A DNA stretch of 64,000 nt from Methylobacterium radiodurans (GTDB lineage Bacteria > Pseudomonadota > Alphaproteobacteria > Rhizobiales > Beijerinckiaceae), in the NCBI RefSeq assembly GCF_003173735.1, contig NZ_CP029551.1, forward strand, positions 1,541,501 through 1,605,500. Direction: 5' to 3'. The notes under the pieces are model-generated. The model searched no databases. It was not told where the DNA came from and was given only the letters and a program-made list of their open reading frames with translations. Made by a program: the position numbers and the translations under genes. Positions 43,687-52,350 of the stretch are shown piece by piece; position 1 is the first letter of the stretch; every line of letters begins with the position of its first letter.

Positions 43687-45150
43687 TCAGCGGACGATGT
43701 TGATGAGGTCGGACATCATCTGCTGGGCGGTCGACATGACGCGCGTGTTCGCAGAGTAGGCCTGCTGCGTTACGATCATCTTAGAGAACTCGTCGGCGAT
43801 GTCGGTGTTCGACTGCTCGACGCTGCCGCCCTGGATGCTCGACCCGACGAGGCCCGCCAGCGGCGGCCCGGAATCGTCGGTGGCCTTGTAGTTGCCCTGC
43901 GAATCCGGGCTCAGGCCGTCCGGGTTGGTGAAGCGGGCGATCGCCACGCTCGCCAGCGTGACCACGGACCCGTTCGAGAACGTGCCGACGATCTTGCCCT
44001 CGGAGGTGATCGACACGTCGTTGATGGTGCTGACGCCGTAGCCGTCCTGGCTCAGGGCATCCGTGCGCACGTCGCCGGTCGAGGAGGCGAACTGGGTCAA
44101 GGTCGAGGCATTAAATTTGATGTTGACGCTGCCGACGTCGCCGCCGTTGATCTTCATGTTGTTGATCGGCAGGATGCCGTCGGCCGGCTGGATCAGCTTG
44201 CCCGAACCGTCGAAGGTCACCGCCGTCCCGGCATTGATCCAGGTCGTGTCGCTCTCCGCCTTCGTCGTGTCGGCGGCGTAGAACAGGTTCCAGACCGCGT
44301 CCTTCTTCGGCGGTGTGTTCGACGGACCGGCCTCCTGGGCGTCCTGGACCTTGGCCCAGCGCGTATTGAGCGACAGGGGCGCCCCCGTGCCGCTGTACAC
44401 GGTGATCTTCGGTCCCGAGACGCTGCCGTCGATGAAGTTCGAGACGGCTTTCGGATCTGCGGTGCTGTTGGCGATGGAGAGCGGCGTCGCTGAAGTCTTG
44501 CCTTCGCCGGCATTGGTGGGAATGACGACCTGCGTGGCGAGGGCGGTCGCCTTCGCGGCGTCGGTGGCACCGTTCGCCTGGTACAGGTAGTTCTTCGTGA
44601 TGGCGGAGGTCGCCGTCACCGGCGCGAGCGGCAGGTTCGCGCCGTAATTGATCGTGTTGGTCTTCTTCGCGGCCAGCGTGGTCTGCGCGAGCTTGATCGG
44701 CTGCTGCGTGCTGGACTGGCCGGTGGCGGGATCGATGTTCTGGCCGAGCAGGTAGGCGCCCCCGCCGTTGACGAGGTAGCCTTCCTTGTCGATCGAGAAG
44801 TCGCCGCGGCGCGTGAAGATGTCGGTGCCCGTGAAGGCGGTCTGACCGTTGGCGTCGCCGGTGCGCTTCTGCACCACGAAGAAGCCGTCGCCCTGGATCG
44901 CCATGTTGGTCGGCGTCTGCGTCGCGATGACGTTGCCCTGCATCGCGTTGGTGAGCCGCGCCTGCGCGAAGACGGAGCCCGCCGATTCACGGCCCGGAGT
45001 CTGGTCCGCGATCAGGTCCACGAAACTCGTGTCGATGCGCTTGTAGCCCGTCGTCTGCGAGTTCGCGATGTTTCCCGAGATGTTGCCGATGGCGTAGGAC
45101 TGCGATTTGAGTCCGGAGACCGACGTCTGCAGTGCGGAAAAGATGTCCAC
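43687..45150 (-). CDS. flgE: Flagellar hook protein FlgE
   Basis: I start at the GTG at 45150 (V-D-I-F-S-A-L-Q-T-S-V-S-G-L), giving 487 residues. The N-terminal rod motif I-S-G-N-I-A-N-S-Q-T-T-G-Y-K-R, the A-I-Q-G-D-G-F-F-V-V segment near residue 80, the T-R-R-G-D-F-S-I-D-K-E-G-Y-L-V-N segment, and the C-terminal V-E-Q-S-N-T-D-I-A-D-E-F-S-K-M-I-V-T-Q-Q-A-Y-S-A-N-T-R-V family signature are all present. FlgE builds the curved hook. The length is normal for alphaproteobacteria. It is the first gene of the flgE-flgK-flgL group on the minus strand; upstream lies a 600-bp degraded stretch. Confidence 0.93.
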   Translation of the reverse strand: MDIFSALQTSVSGLKSQSYAIGNISGNIANSQTTGYKRIDTSFVDLIADQTPGRESAGSVFAQARLTNAMQGNVIATQTPTNMAIQGDGFFVVQKRTGDANGQTAFTGTDIFTRRGDFSIDKEGYLVNGGGAYLLGQNIDPATGQSSTQQPIKLAQTTLAAKKTNTINYGANLPLAPVTATSAITKNYLYQANGATDAAKATALATQVVIPTNAGEGKTSATPLSIANSTADPKAVSNFIDGSVSGPKITVYSGTGAPLSLNTRWAKVQDAQEAGPSNTPPKKDAVWNLFYAADTTKAESDTTWINAGTAVTFDGSGKLIQPADGILPINNMKINGGDVGSVNIKFNASTLTQFASSTGDVRTDALSQDGYGVSTINDVSITSEGKIVGTFSNGSVVTLASVAIARFTNPDGLSPDSQGNYKATDDSGPPLAGLVGSSIQGGSVEQSNTDIADEFSKMIVTQQAYSANTRVMSTAQQMMSDLINIVR

Positions 45151-45753
45151 GACCGGTGATCTCCGAGCTGTATGCCACTGTCGAGGAGCAGTGATACCAA
45201 GATCCGTACCAGACCCTAACCTGTTGTAATATTTGGCACGAGCATCGGGCGGTCGACGAGACGGGCCGCGTGGGCCGGCAGAATCTGCCGATCGCTCGGC
45301 TGAATTGACCTGTCCGTGCAGCGGACGCGCGATGCCGTGCCGAGGGTTGAGCGGGCACCGCACGCCTGCGCCGCGGCTGGCGCGGCCTTCGCGCCCACGC
45401 GAGGCCGCGACCAGGTTCGCGCGGGAGACCGGCGCGGCGCCGCGGCGGTCCTTGGGCCCATGCGAGGTTCGGCTCGGGGGCGACGGCGATCTCGGGAACG
45501 ACACGCTCTTCGGCAAGCGGACGGCAACGTCATTGACCGAGGCCAGGACGCCGACATCCTCTCCGGTGGTGATGGCAGCGACATCCCGTGCGGCGGCCAG
45601 GCCAGGAGCGCCGACCAGGGCTTCATCGCGAGCTGAACCCACCGGACCGCCCATAGCCGGTTCGTGCCGGGCGCGTGCCGGTAGGCGACGGGCCGGAGCC
45701 CCGCGCCGGCCGGCGCGTTCTCCTCCATCGCCGCCAGGTCGAGGGAGCGCATC
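45151..45753. other. 600-bp stretch with degraded coding remnants
   Basis: No intact gene is supported. The left 100 bp must hold the flgE promoter (minus strand) and contain an AT-rich patch (45170-45240). The part from about 45470 to 45595 shows RTX-like repeats in two frames (listed separately). Confidence 0.5.
45473..45595 (+). pseudogene. Remnant of an RTX (calcium-binding repeat) protein
   Basis: Two short pieces look like RTX nonapeptide repeats. In one frame L-G-G-D-G-D-L-G-N-D-T-L-F-G runs from 45473 to 45514. In the next frame A-D-G-N-V-I-D-R-G-Q-D-A-D-I-L-S-G-G-D-G-S-D continues from about 45517 to 45590. Joined by a one-base frameshift they read as two or three consecutive calcium-binding repeats. 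No start codon, upstream domain or secretion signal remains. It is best seen as a decayed end of a secreted RTX protein gene. Confidence 0.5.
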
Positions 45754-45945
45754 GTGTACAGAGTGAGAGGTACGGATCCGCGCGGACGGACCATGACCTT
45801 CGCCTGTGGAACCGACGAGCAGGCGATGGAGAAGACCTGGGAGCTGCAGCGGCGCGGCTTCCGCGATGTCGTGGTGTTGGACCCGAGCGGCCGGGAACTG
45901 AGCGCGGTCGCCTTCGAGCGGTCCCTGGATATCGACTGGGATTGA
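45754..45945 (+). CDS. Small conserved-looking protein, unknown
   Basis: A GTG start at 45754 is preceded by AGGTCGAGGGAGC with good ribosome-site spacing. The 63-residue product has no low-complexity: it contains R-G-T-D-P-R-G-R-T-M-T-F near the start, then E-K-T-W-E-L-Q-R-R-G-F-R-D-V-V-V-L-D and an acidic end, a beta-alpha-beta-like pattern. I do not recognise a named family. It sits inside a degraded region but is itself unbroken, which argues for expression or recent decay. Confidence 0.5.
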   Translation: MYRVRGTDPRGRTMTFACGTDEQAMEKTWELQRRGFRDVVVLDPSGRELSAVAFERSLDIDWD

Positions 45946-45993
45946 GCGGGGCCTTCGCCCGGTGCGCTCGCCGGGCGACACACTACCCTTGGT

Positions 45994-46209
45994 TGGGCGC
46001 GCGGCATCGAGACCCTGATCATCTGCGGCGTGACGACGGAGGTCTGCGTGCACACCACGGTGCGCGAGGCCAACGACCGCGGCTACCGCTGCCTCGTCGT
46101 TGCGGATGCCTGCGCGTCGTAAAATCCGGCCTTCCACGAGGCCGCCCTGGCGATGATCACCGCGCAGGGCGGCATCTTCGGCTGGGTCTCTCCCGCGCGG
46201 CTCCGGTGA
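45994..46209 (+). pseudogene. Isochorismatase-family hydrolase, 3' remnant with internal stop
   Basis: Read in the frame starting at 45994, the sequence gives the C-terminal third of an isochorismatase-like amidohydrolase: [23 protein letters not shown], with the catalytic Cys in T-E-V-C-V. It continues through [15 protein letters not shown], then a TAA stop (46120-46122) where the family normally has an aromatic residue, and goes on in frame as P-A-F-H-E-A-A-L-A-M-I to G-G-I-F-G-W-V up to TGA (46207-46209). The N-terminal two thirds with the catalytic Asp and Lys are gone. So the gene is dead by both truncation and nonsense mutation. Confidence 0.8.
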
Positions 46210-46374
46210 TCGCCGCCCTCGCGCCCCGGTGACCCGGCCGCGCGTGGGGCGGCAACCGAGGCGTGCCCGGTCCTGATTTTTCACCGTTGGGGCGGCAGGG
46301 GCACATCGGCGCCGATCATGCATCTGATACGAGCCGGCCCCGGGACCCGCCGTGCGAGAGGATGCGCGTCAGCG

Positions 46375-47076
46375 ATGAGAGAGGGTGAGAGGAGCCCCCC
46401 GACCAACCGCGTGGGAGCGATCTGCCGGTCCCTTCGCCGGGCCATCGTGGAGAGAGCCCTGACCCCCGGGGACCGCCTGCCCGAGGACGCGCTCGGCGAG
46501 CGGTTCAGCGTCAGCCGCACCATCGCCCGGCAGGCGCTCGGCCAACTGGCGGGCGAGGGGCTGGTCGAGCTCCGCCGGAACCGCATCGCCGTGGTCGCGA
46601 GCCCGAGCTGGGAGGAGGCGCGCGACACCTTCGACGTGCGCATCAGCCTGGAGCGCCTCGTGGTCCAGCGGTTGGCCGACCGGCTCAGTCCCGAGCAGCG
46701 GGCCGCGCTCGAAGCGCATATCGCCGGGGAGGAGCGGGCGAGCGGGGGCCCGGACGCGGCCTCGATCCGGCTCGCCACGGAGTTCCACCTGCTCCTGGCC
46801 GAGATGACCGGAAGTCCCGTGCTCAACCGTTACGTCGCGGAACTCGGCTACCGCTGCGCCCTGATCCTGTCGCTCTACAGCCGGCCGCACTCGTCGGACT
46901 GCGCGGTGAGCGAGCACAGGGAGATCGTGGCGGCGCTCGTCGCCGGCGATGCCGGGCGCGCTGTCGCCCTGATGGACCACCACCTCGACGCGGTGGCGGA
47001 GCGGGCGCGCATCCTCGACGAACCCCGGCGCGAGCGCGACCTCATCCGCCTGCTCGCCCCCTACGTCGAGGGCTGA
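46375..47076 (+). CDS. GntR family regulator, FCD subgroup
   Basis: I choose the ATG at 46375 (M-R-E-G-E-R-S-P-P-T); the upstream ATG at 46318 would add 19 residues of poor quality. The 233-residue protein has a winged helix with A-L-T-P-G-D-R-L-P-E-D-A-L-G-E-R-F-S-V-S-R-T-I-A-R-Q-A-L and V-E-L-R-R-N-R-I-A-V-V, then an FCD ligand-binding domain with L-A-T-E-F-H-L-L-L-A-E-M-T-G-S-P-V-L and S-E-H-R-E-I-V-A-A-L. It lies between an isochorismatase remnant and a convergent SnoaL-like gene, with the Liv-type transporter beyond, so it likely regulates this amide or ureide-type catabolic group. Palindromes at 47551-47576 are candidate operators. Confidence 0.88.
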   Translation: MREGERSPPTNRVGAICRSLRRAIVERALTPGDRLPEDALGERFSVSRTIARQALGQLAGEGLVELRRNRIAVVASPSWEEARDTFDVRISLERLVVQRLADRLSPEQRAALEAHIAGEERASGGPDAASIRLATEFHLLLAEMTGSPVLNRYVAELGYRCALILSLYSRPHSSDCAVSEHREIVAALVAGDAGRAVALMDHHLDAVAERARILDEPRRERDLIRLLAPYVEG

Positions 47077-47079
47077 TGC

Positions 47080-47490
47080 TCAGGCCGGCACGCCCTGCCG
47101 CTCGAGCATCCGCTCGGCGCTGTCGTTCCAGACCTCCATGGAGACGATCAGCCCGTCCCGCACGGTGAAGCGATCGACGTAGCGGTTGCCCTCGAACGCG
47201 GTGCCGTCCGGCCACGCGCCGTAGAGCGTGCCGAGGCTGTAGACCGTGGTGACGCCCTCGCCCGGCACGACGTCGAGCCGCTCCATCCGCTTCTTCACCC
47301 AGGCGTAGCGGCCGGCGTTGAAGGCCGTCACCTCGCGCGGATGACGGAACACCCGGCCTCCGGTGAAGACGATCGCGATGCCGGGCATCATGTAGCGCGC
47401 GGCGGTCTCGGGATCGGGGACCATCGAGGCTTCGAGATACTGCGTCACCGCCGCCGCGTCGCGCGCGGCCGCCGCTTCCTTCGCGTCCAT
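47080..47490 (-). CDS. SnoaL/NTF2-like small protein
   Basis: The ATG at 47490 has GGAGGA 7 nt upstream; a longer start at 47505 or 47556 is possible. The 136-residue protein shows the cone-shaped SnoaL/NTF2 fold pattern: an N-terminal helix with V-T-Q-Y-L-E-A-S-M, then P-E-T-A-A-R-Y-M-M-P, F-T-G-G-R-V-F-R-H-P, and a C-terminal sheet with G-N-R-Y-V-D-R-F-T-V-R-D-G-L-I-V-S-M-E-V-W-N-D-S. Such proteins are isomerases, hydrolases or binding proteins. The function here is unknown. It converges with the gntR gene with only 3 bp between stops, and diverges from the Liv-type operon. Confidence 0.72.
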   Translation of the reverse strand: MDAKEAAAARDAAAVTQYLEASMVPDPETAARYMMPGIAIVFTGGRVFRHPREVTAFNAGRYAWVKKRMERLDVVPGEGVTTVYSLGTLYGAWPDGTAFEGNRYVDRFTVRDGLIVSMEVWNDSAERMLERQGVPA

Positions 47491-47550
47491 GCCGATCTCC
47501 TCCATCGCGCTCCGGCGACACGCAACGAAGATGCCGGAACTACCTGAGAG

Positions 47551-47576
47551 CTGCATGCAGAAAGTGTATGCACTTT
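47551..47576. promoter_or_regulatory. Candidate operator: two adjacent palindromes
   Basis: CTGCATGCAG (47551-47560) is a perfect 10-bp palindrome. It is followed at once by AAAGTG-TATG-CACTTT (47561-47576), a perfect 6+6 inverted repeat. The pair lies in the 214-bp gap between the divergent SnoaL-like gene and the Liv-type operon, in AT-richer sequence. The place and symmetry suit a GntR-family operator. Confidence 0.5.
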
Positions 47577-47704
47577 GGCGCGCGTTTGTGCACGATCGGC
47601 GGACAGGCTGTGCTTGACCCGGAAAACGCGAGCCTTATCAACGATGCAGCGGCTGGCACGGCCGTTGCTGTCATCGGTCGACCATATACGGGGACCGGAT
47701 CGAC

Positions 47705-48895
47705 ATGCCTCACAGCCTCACTGCCGCCCGATCCCTCACGCGGCGCCTCGCCCTCGGCACCCTCCTGGCAGGGGTCGCGAGCCTCGGCCCGGTCCGGGCC
47801 GCCGAGCCCGTCCGGATCGGTCTCGTCACCGCGCTCAGCGGCCAGTCGGCGAAGTCGGGCGAGGCGATCTCCCGCGGGATCGGGCTCGCGATCGAGGAGA
47901 TCAACCGCCGCGGCGGCGTCCTGGGCCGGCCCCTGGAACTCGTCGCCCGCGACGACGAGGCCAACCCGTCGAAGGGCGTGCTCGCCGCCCGCGAGCTGAT
48001 CCAGCGCGCCGGGGTCGTCGCGCTGATCGGCGGCCTCGACACGCCGGTCTCCATGGCGATCGTGCCGATCGCCAACCAGATGAAGGTGCCCTTCGTCGGG
48101 CCCTGGGCGGCCGGGACCGGCATCACCCGGAACGGCGCCGCCGACAACTACGTGTTCCGCGTCTCCGCGGTCGACGCGCTCGTGGACGAGGCCCTCGTCG
48201 CCTACGCGGTGAAGACCTACGGCGCGAAGAAGCCCGGCGCGATCCTCGTCAACAACGCCTGGGGCGAGTCGAACCAGCAGGGGCTCGTCGCGGCGCTGAA
48301 GGCCGCGAATCTGTCTAGCGCCGGCATCGAGAAGTACGAGGCCAACGACATCGACATGGTCCCGCAGCTCTCCCGCCTGCGGGAGGCGGGGGCCGACGCG
48401 CTGTTCCTCGTCGGCAATGTCGGCCCCTCCGCCCAGGTGGTGAAGTCCCTCGACCGGATGGGCTGGACCGTGCCGGTGATCTCGCACTGGGGTCCGGCCG
48501 GCGGGCGTTTCGACGAACTCGCCGGTCCCGGCGCAGCGCGGGTCCACTTCGTCCAGACCTTCACCTTCGCGGGCAACGACAGCCCGAAGGCGAAGGCGGT
48601 GCTCGATGCCCTGAAGGCGAAGTACCCGGCGATCAAGTCCATGGCCGACGTCACCCCCGCCGTCGGCATCGCCAACGCCTACGACGCCACGCACCTGATC
48701 GCGCTCGCGATCCAGGCGGCCGGCTCCACCGAGGGGCCGAAGGTCCGCGACGGCTTCTACAAGATCTCGGCCTATGCGGGCCTGATCAAGACCTACGAAG
48801 TGCCCTTCGCCAAGGATCGGCACGACGCATTGAGGCCGGACGACTACATCTTCGCGACCTTCCGCAACGGCGAGATCGTCGCGGTGGCCAAATGA
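47705..48895 (+). CDS. Branched-chain amino acid/amide ABC transporter substrate-binding protein
   Basis: The 396-residue protein has a signal peptide (M-P-H-S-L-T-A-A-R-S, hydrophobic core, cleavage near V-R-A-A-E). The mature part has the Leu/Ile/Val binding protein fold: V-R-I-G-L-V-T-A-L-S-G-Q-S-A-K-S-G near the start, G-I-G-L-A-I-E-E-I-N-R-R-G-G-V-L-G, D-D-E-A-N-P-S-K-G, and the second lobe with L-F-L-V-G-N. It is a periplasmic receptor of the HAAT class, which serves branched-chain amino acids, amides, urea or aromatic acids. The neighbouring amidohydrolase remnant and deacetylase suggest an amide or ureide ligand here, as an inference. The permease gene starts 34 bp on. Confidence 0.9.
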   Translation: MPHSLTAARSLTRRLALGTLLAGVASLGPVRAAEPVRIGLVTALSGQSAKSGEAISRGIGLAIEEINRRGGVLGRPLELVARDDEANPSKGVLAARELIQRAGVVALIGGLDTPVSMAIVPIANQMKVPFVGPWAAGTGITRNGAADNYVFRVSAVDALVDEALVAYAVKTYGAKKPGAILVNNAWGESNQQGLVAALKAANLSSAGIEKYEANDIDMVPQLSRLREAGADALFLVGNVGPSAQVVKSLDRMGWTVPVISHWGPAGGRFDELAGPGAARVHFVQTFTFAGNDSPKAKAVLDALKAKYPAIKSMADVTPAVGIANAYDATHLIALAIQAAGSTEGPKVRDGFYKISAYAGLIKTYEVPFAKDRHDALRPDDYIFATFRNGEIVAVAK

Positions 48896-48929
48896 GCCGC
48901 CCTCCGAGCCGACGCAGGGAGAAACGCCC

Positions 48930-49799
48930 ATGCTGACCGGAACCCTCGTCAGCGGGCTCGGCCTCGGCAGCATGTACGGGCTGGTGGCGCTCGGCTTCCA
49001 CATCACCTTCGCGGTCTCCGGCACCGTGAACTTCGCGCAGGGCAGCGCCGTCACCCTCGGGGCGGTGCTGGGCTACACCTTCGGCGTGCAACTCGGCTGG
49101 CCGATGCCGCTGGCGCTCGCCGCGGCGCTCGCCGGCTGCGCGCTCCTCGGTCTCGCCGTCGAGCGCCTGCTGGTGCGCCCCTTCGTGGTGCGCGGCTCCG
49201 ACGCCTGGCTCCTGGCGACGGTGGCCGGCGGCATCATCCTCGACAACGCCCTCCTGTTCACCTTCGGCAAGGAGCCGCGCAGCCTGCCCTCCGGCCTGGT
49301 CTCGGCCCCCGTCCAGGTTCTCGGCGCCGGCATCTACCCGCTCCAGCTCGTGATCCCGGTGGTGGGCGTCGCCGCCGCGGTGGCGATCCGCGCGGTGTTC
49401 CGCGGGACGGAACTCGGCCGCGTGCTGCTGGCCGTGGCGCAGAACGCCGAGGCCGCGCGGCTGATGGGCATCGATGTCGGCCGCACGGTGGCAAGCGCCT
49501 TCGCGCTCTCGGCGGTGCTCGCAGGGACGGCGGGCCTGCTCATCGCGCCGCTCTTCTCCGTCTCGGCCGAGATGGGGGCGCTGTTCGGGATCAAGGCCTT
49601 CGCGGTGGCGATCCTCGGCGGCATCGGTTCGGCCACCGGCGTGGTGCTGGCGGGGCTGCTCTACGGCCTCGTCGAGGCCGGCGTCACCGCCACCTTGGGC
49701 TCCGGCGCGACCCAGATCGTCGTCTTCTCTGTCATCATCCTCGCGCTGGCGCTCCGCCCGAACGGCCTGCTCGGCCGGGCCGCCGTCAACAAGGTCTGA
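48930..49799 (+). CDS. Branched-chain amino acid-type ABC permease (LivH)
   Basis: The 289-residue inner-membrane protein has about eight hydrophobic segments. It carries the LivH pattern: L-V-S-G-L-G-L-G-S-M-Y-G-L-V-A-L-G-F-H-I-T-F near the start, T-V-N-F-A-Q-G-S-A-V-T-L-G-A-V-L, and the coupling region N-A-E-A-A-R-L-M-G-I-D-V-G-R-T, followed by K-A-F-A-V-A-I-L-G-G-I-G-S. It pairs with the LivM-like part of the next, fused gene. The gap to that gene is only 3 bp. Confidence 0.92.
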   Translation: MLTGTLVSGLGLGSMYGLVALGFHITFAVSGTVNFAQGSAVTLGAVLGYTFGVQLGWPMPLALAAALAGCALLGLAVERLLVRPFVVRGSDAWLLATVAGGIILDNALLFTFGKEPRSLPSGLVSAPVQVLGAGIYPLQLVIPVVGVAAAVAIRAVFRGTELGRVLLAVAQNAEAARLMGIDVGRTVASAFALSAVLAGTAGLLIAPLFSVSAEMGALFGIKAFAVAILGGIGSATGVVLAGLLYGLVEAGVTATLGSGATQIVVFSVIILALALRPNGLLGRAAVNKV

Positions 49800-49802
49800 C
49801 CC

Positions 49803-52274
49803 ATGCGCTCGCTTCTCGGAGCGCCGGCCGCGATGCCGCTCGCCATCCTGGCCCTGACGCTCGCGGGGCTCGGCCTCGTCGTGGGCACGAGCGGCTACAG
49901 CCACTTCGTCATCGCGCTTGTGGCGCTGACGGTCGTGGCAGGCACTGGCCTCAACGTCCTGCTGGGCTTGGCCGGCCTGATCTCCTTCGGCCATGCCGGG
50001 TTCTACGCGCTCGGCGCCTACGCGAGCGCGATCCTGACGCTCAAGGGCGTGAGCTTCTGGCTGGCGCTGCCCGCCGCGGCCGGCCTCTCGGCGCTCGTCG
50101 GCGCGGCGCTCTCGGTGCCGGCGATGCGGGTGCGCGGGCCCTACCTCGCCATGGTGACGATCGCCTTCGGCTTCCTCGTCGAGCACGCGCTTATCGAGGG
50201 CGGAGACCTGACCGGCGGGCAGAACGGCCTCGTCGTCGCTGCCGGCCCGAGCCTGTTCGGCCTCCCCCTCGGGGAGCGCGGCCTCGCCTGGATCGCGGTG
50301 ATCGGGGCGGGCCTCAGCCTCTACGGCTTCCACCGGCTCCGCCATGCCCGCCTCGGCCAGGCGATGCGCGCGGTGCGGGACGCGGACGTGGCCGCCGCCT
50401 CGCTGGGCTTCGACCCGGTCCGGGTGAAGACCGCCGCCTTTGCCATCTCGGCGGCGCTGACCGGGCTCGCGGGCGCGGTGCTGCCGCCGCTGATGCTGTT
50501 CATCGCGCCGAGCTCGTTCCCGTTCACGCAGTCGATCCTGTTCGTCCTCGCGGTGGTGGTCGGCGGGGCCGGCACCGTGCTCGGGCCCCTGTTCGGCGCG
50601 CTGGTGACGGTGCTCCTGCCCGAGGCGCTGGCGGGGCTTGCCGAGTACCGGCTGCTGTTCTTCGGGCTGACCACCCTGGTGGTGCTCTGGCTCGTGCCGG
50701 CGGGCCTCGTCGGCAGCCTCGCCCGGCTCCTGCCGCGGGGCGGCGAGGCGCGCCCGGAGGCGGCTGGGGAGGCGCCGGACTTCCTGCACAGGGACGCGCG
50801 CGCGCCGCTCGCCGTCGAGGGGCTCGGGATCGCCTTCGGCGGCATCCGGGCGGCGGAGGGCGTGGCCTTCGCGGCCCTGCCCGGCGCGATCACCAGCGTG
50901 ATCGGGCCGAACGGGGCGGGCAAGACCACCGTCCTCAACATGATCTCGGGCTTCTACCGGCCAAGCGCCGGCACGATCCGCCTCGGCGATCTGGAGCTCG
51001 GCGGCCGCCCGGCCCACGCGATCGCCCGCGCGGGAATCGCCCGCACCTATCAGACGACCCGCCTGTTCGGCTCGCTCAGCGTCGTCGAGAACGTCGTTCT
51101 CGCGCGTGCCCCAGGGCGCCTGCTGCGCCGGATGCGGGCGCGGGACCGGCAGGAGGCTGCGGCGCTGCTGGCCTTCGTGGGCTATGCCGGCGCCCTCGAC
51201 CGGCCGGCCGCTGAGCTGCCCCATGTCGATCGGCGGCTGGTCGAGATCGCCCGCGCGCTCGCCGGAGCCCCCCGGGTACTGCTCCTCGACGAGCCGGCCG
51301 CGGGCCTCGCCCGCGCCGAGACCGACCGCCTCGGCGAATTGCTGCGCCGGATCGCGGCCTGCGGCATCGCGGTGATCCTCGTCGAGCACGACATGCCCCT
51401 GGTGATGGGCGTGTCCGACCGCATCCTCGTCATGGATGCGGGCCGCCCGATCGCCCGCGGCACCCCCGCCGAGGTGCGCCGGGATCCCGCCGTGCTGCGG
51501 GCCTATCTCGGCGCCGCCGACGCCCCGGCCCGGCCGCGGGCCGCGCCCTGGAGCGGTCCGGCCGACGCGGTTCTCTCCGCCCACGGCCTGCGCGCCGGCT
51601 ACGGCGCCGCGCCCGTCCTCGATGGCGTCGCGCTCGCGGTGCGGCCGGGCGAGACGGTGGCGCTGCTCGGCTCCAACGGGGCCGGCAAGTCGACGGCGAT
51701 GCGCGCGCTCGCGGGCCTGCTGCGCCCGGTCGAGGGCTCGGTGGTGCTGGCCGACGCCCCGATCGCCGCGCTGCCGGCCCACAGGATCGCGCGCCTCGGC
51801 CTCGCCCTGGTGCCGGAAGGCCGGCAGGTCTTTCCCGAACTCACCGTCGTCGAGAACATCCGCCTCGGCGCCTGGAGCCGCGGTGGCCGGGTCGATCCGG
51901 CCGAGGTCGAGGCGCTGCTCGACCGGTTCCCGCGCCTGCGCGAGCGGGCGGCGAGCCGCGCCGGCCTGCTCTCGGGCGGGGAGCAGCAGATGCTCGCGAT
52001 CGCCCGCGGGATGATGGCGCGCCCGCGCATTCTCCTGCTCGACGAGCCCTCCCTCGGACTCGCACCCGCGATCATCAACGCCCTCTACGCCACCGTCGCG
52101 GAGCTGCGCGACCAGGGCACCACCATCCTGATCGTCGATCAGATGGCCGCGCTCGCGCTGACCGTGGCGGACCGGGGTTACGTCCTGGAGCAGGGATGCA
52201 TCGCCGCGTCGGGCACCGCGGCGGAGCTCACGGCGGACGCGGCGCTCGAAGCTGCCTATCTCGGAGCCGCGTGA
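49803..52274 (+). CDS. LivM-LivG-LivF triple fusion (permease plus two ATPases)
   Basis: The 823-residue protein joins three usually separate subunits. Residues about 1-315 are a LivM-like permease with N-V-L-L-G-L-A-G-L-I-S-F-G-H-A-G-F-Y-A-L-G and about ten membrane segments. Residues about 335-575 are a LivG-like ATPase: Walker A G-P-N-G-A-G-K-T-T at 368-376, Walker B L-L-L-L-D-E-P-A-A-G, but the signature reads L-P-H-V-D-R-R (472-478), with Val where LivG has Gly. Residues about 590-823 are a LivF-like ATPase: Walker A G-S-N-G-A-G-K-S-T at 623-631, an intact L-S-G-G-E (723-727), and L-L-L-D-E-P-S-L-G-L-A-P. There is no stop or frameshift between the parts. LivM-LivG fusions are known; fusion of all three is rarer as far as I know. 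Confidence 0.92.
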   Translation: MRSLLGAPAAMPLAILALTLAGLGLVVGTSGYSHFVIALVALTVVAGTGLNVLLGLAGLISFGHAGFYALGAYASAILTLKGVSFWLALPAAAGLSALVGAALSVPAMRVRGPYLAMVTIAFGFLVEHALIEGGDLTGGQNGLVVAAGPSLFGLPLGERGLAWIAVIGAGLSLYGFHRLRHARLGQAMRAVRDADVAAASLGFDPVRVKTAAFAISAALTGLAGAVLPPLMLFIAPSSFPFTQSILFVLAVVVGGAGTVLGPLFGALVTVLLPEALAGLAEYRLLFFGLTTLVVLWLVPAGLVGSLARLLPRGGEARPEAAGEAPDFLHRDARAPLAVEGLGIAFGGIRAAEGVAFAALPGAITSVIGPNGAGKTTVLNMISGFYRPSAGTIRLGDLELGGRPAHAIARAGIARTYQTTRLFGSLSVVENVVLARAPGRLLRRMRARDRQEAAALLAFVGYAGALDRPAAELPHVDRRLVEIARALAGAPRVLLLDEPAAGLARAETDRLGELLRRIAACGIAVILVEHDMPLVMGVSDRILVMDAGRPIARGTPAEVRRDPAVLRAYLGAADAPARPRAAPWSGPADAVLSAHGLRAGYGAAPVLDGVALAVRPGETVALLGSNGAGKSTAMRALAGLLRPVEGSVVLADAPIAALPAHRIARLGLALVPEGRQVFPELTVVENIRLGAWSRGGRVDPAEVEALLDRFPRLRERAASRAGLLSGGEQQMLAIARGMMARPRILLLDEPSLGLAPAIINALYATVAELRDQGTTILIVDQMAALALTVADRGYVLEQGCIAASGTAAELTADAALEAAYLGAA

Positions 52275-52350
52275 GGCGGCGCGTGCCCGCGCATGACAGG
52301 ATCGAGATTTTCCCCACAGAGACCTTCCCGTGACGATTTCGGAGCCGACC

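Noticed and set aside
40121..43759. A 1212-codon open frame on the plus strand
   Set aside because: It is antisense to flgL and flgK, whose family motifs are unmistakable. The product is Arg/Gly/Ala-rich without domains.
45216..46073. A 285-codon minus-strand frame over the degraded patch
   Set aside because: It covers the RTX remnant, a small plus-strand gene and the isochorismatase remnant on the other strand. No motif was recognised, although the part near 45600-45760 has fairly normal composition and could be a separate remnant.
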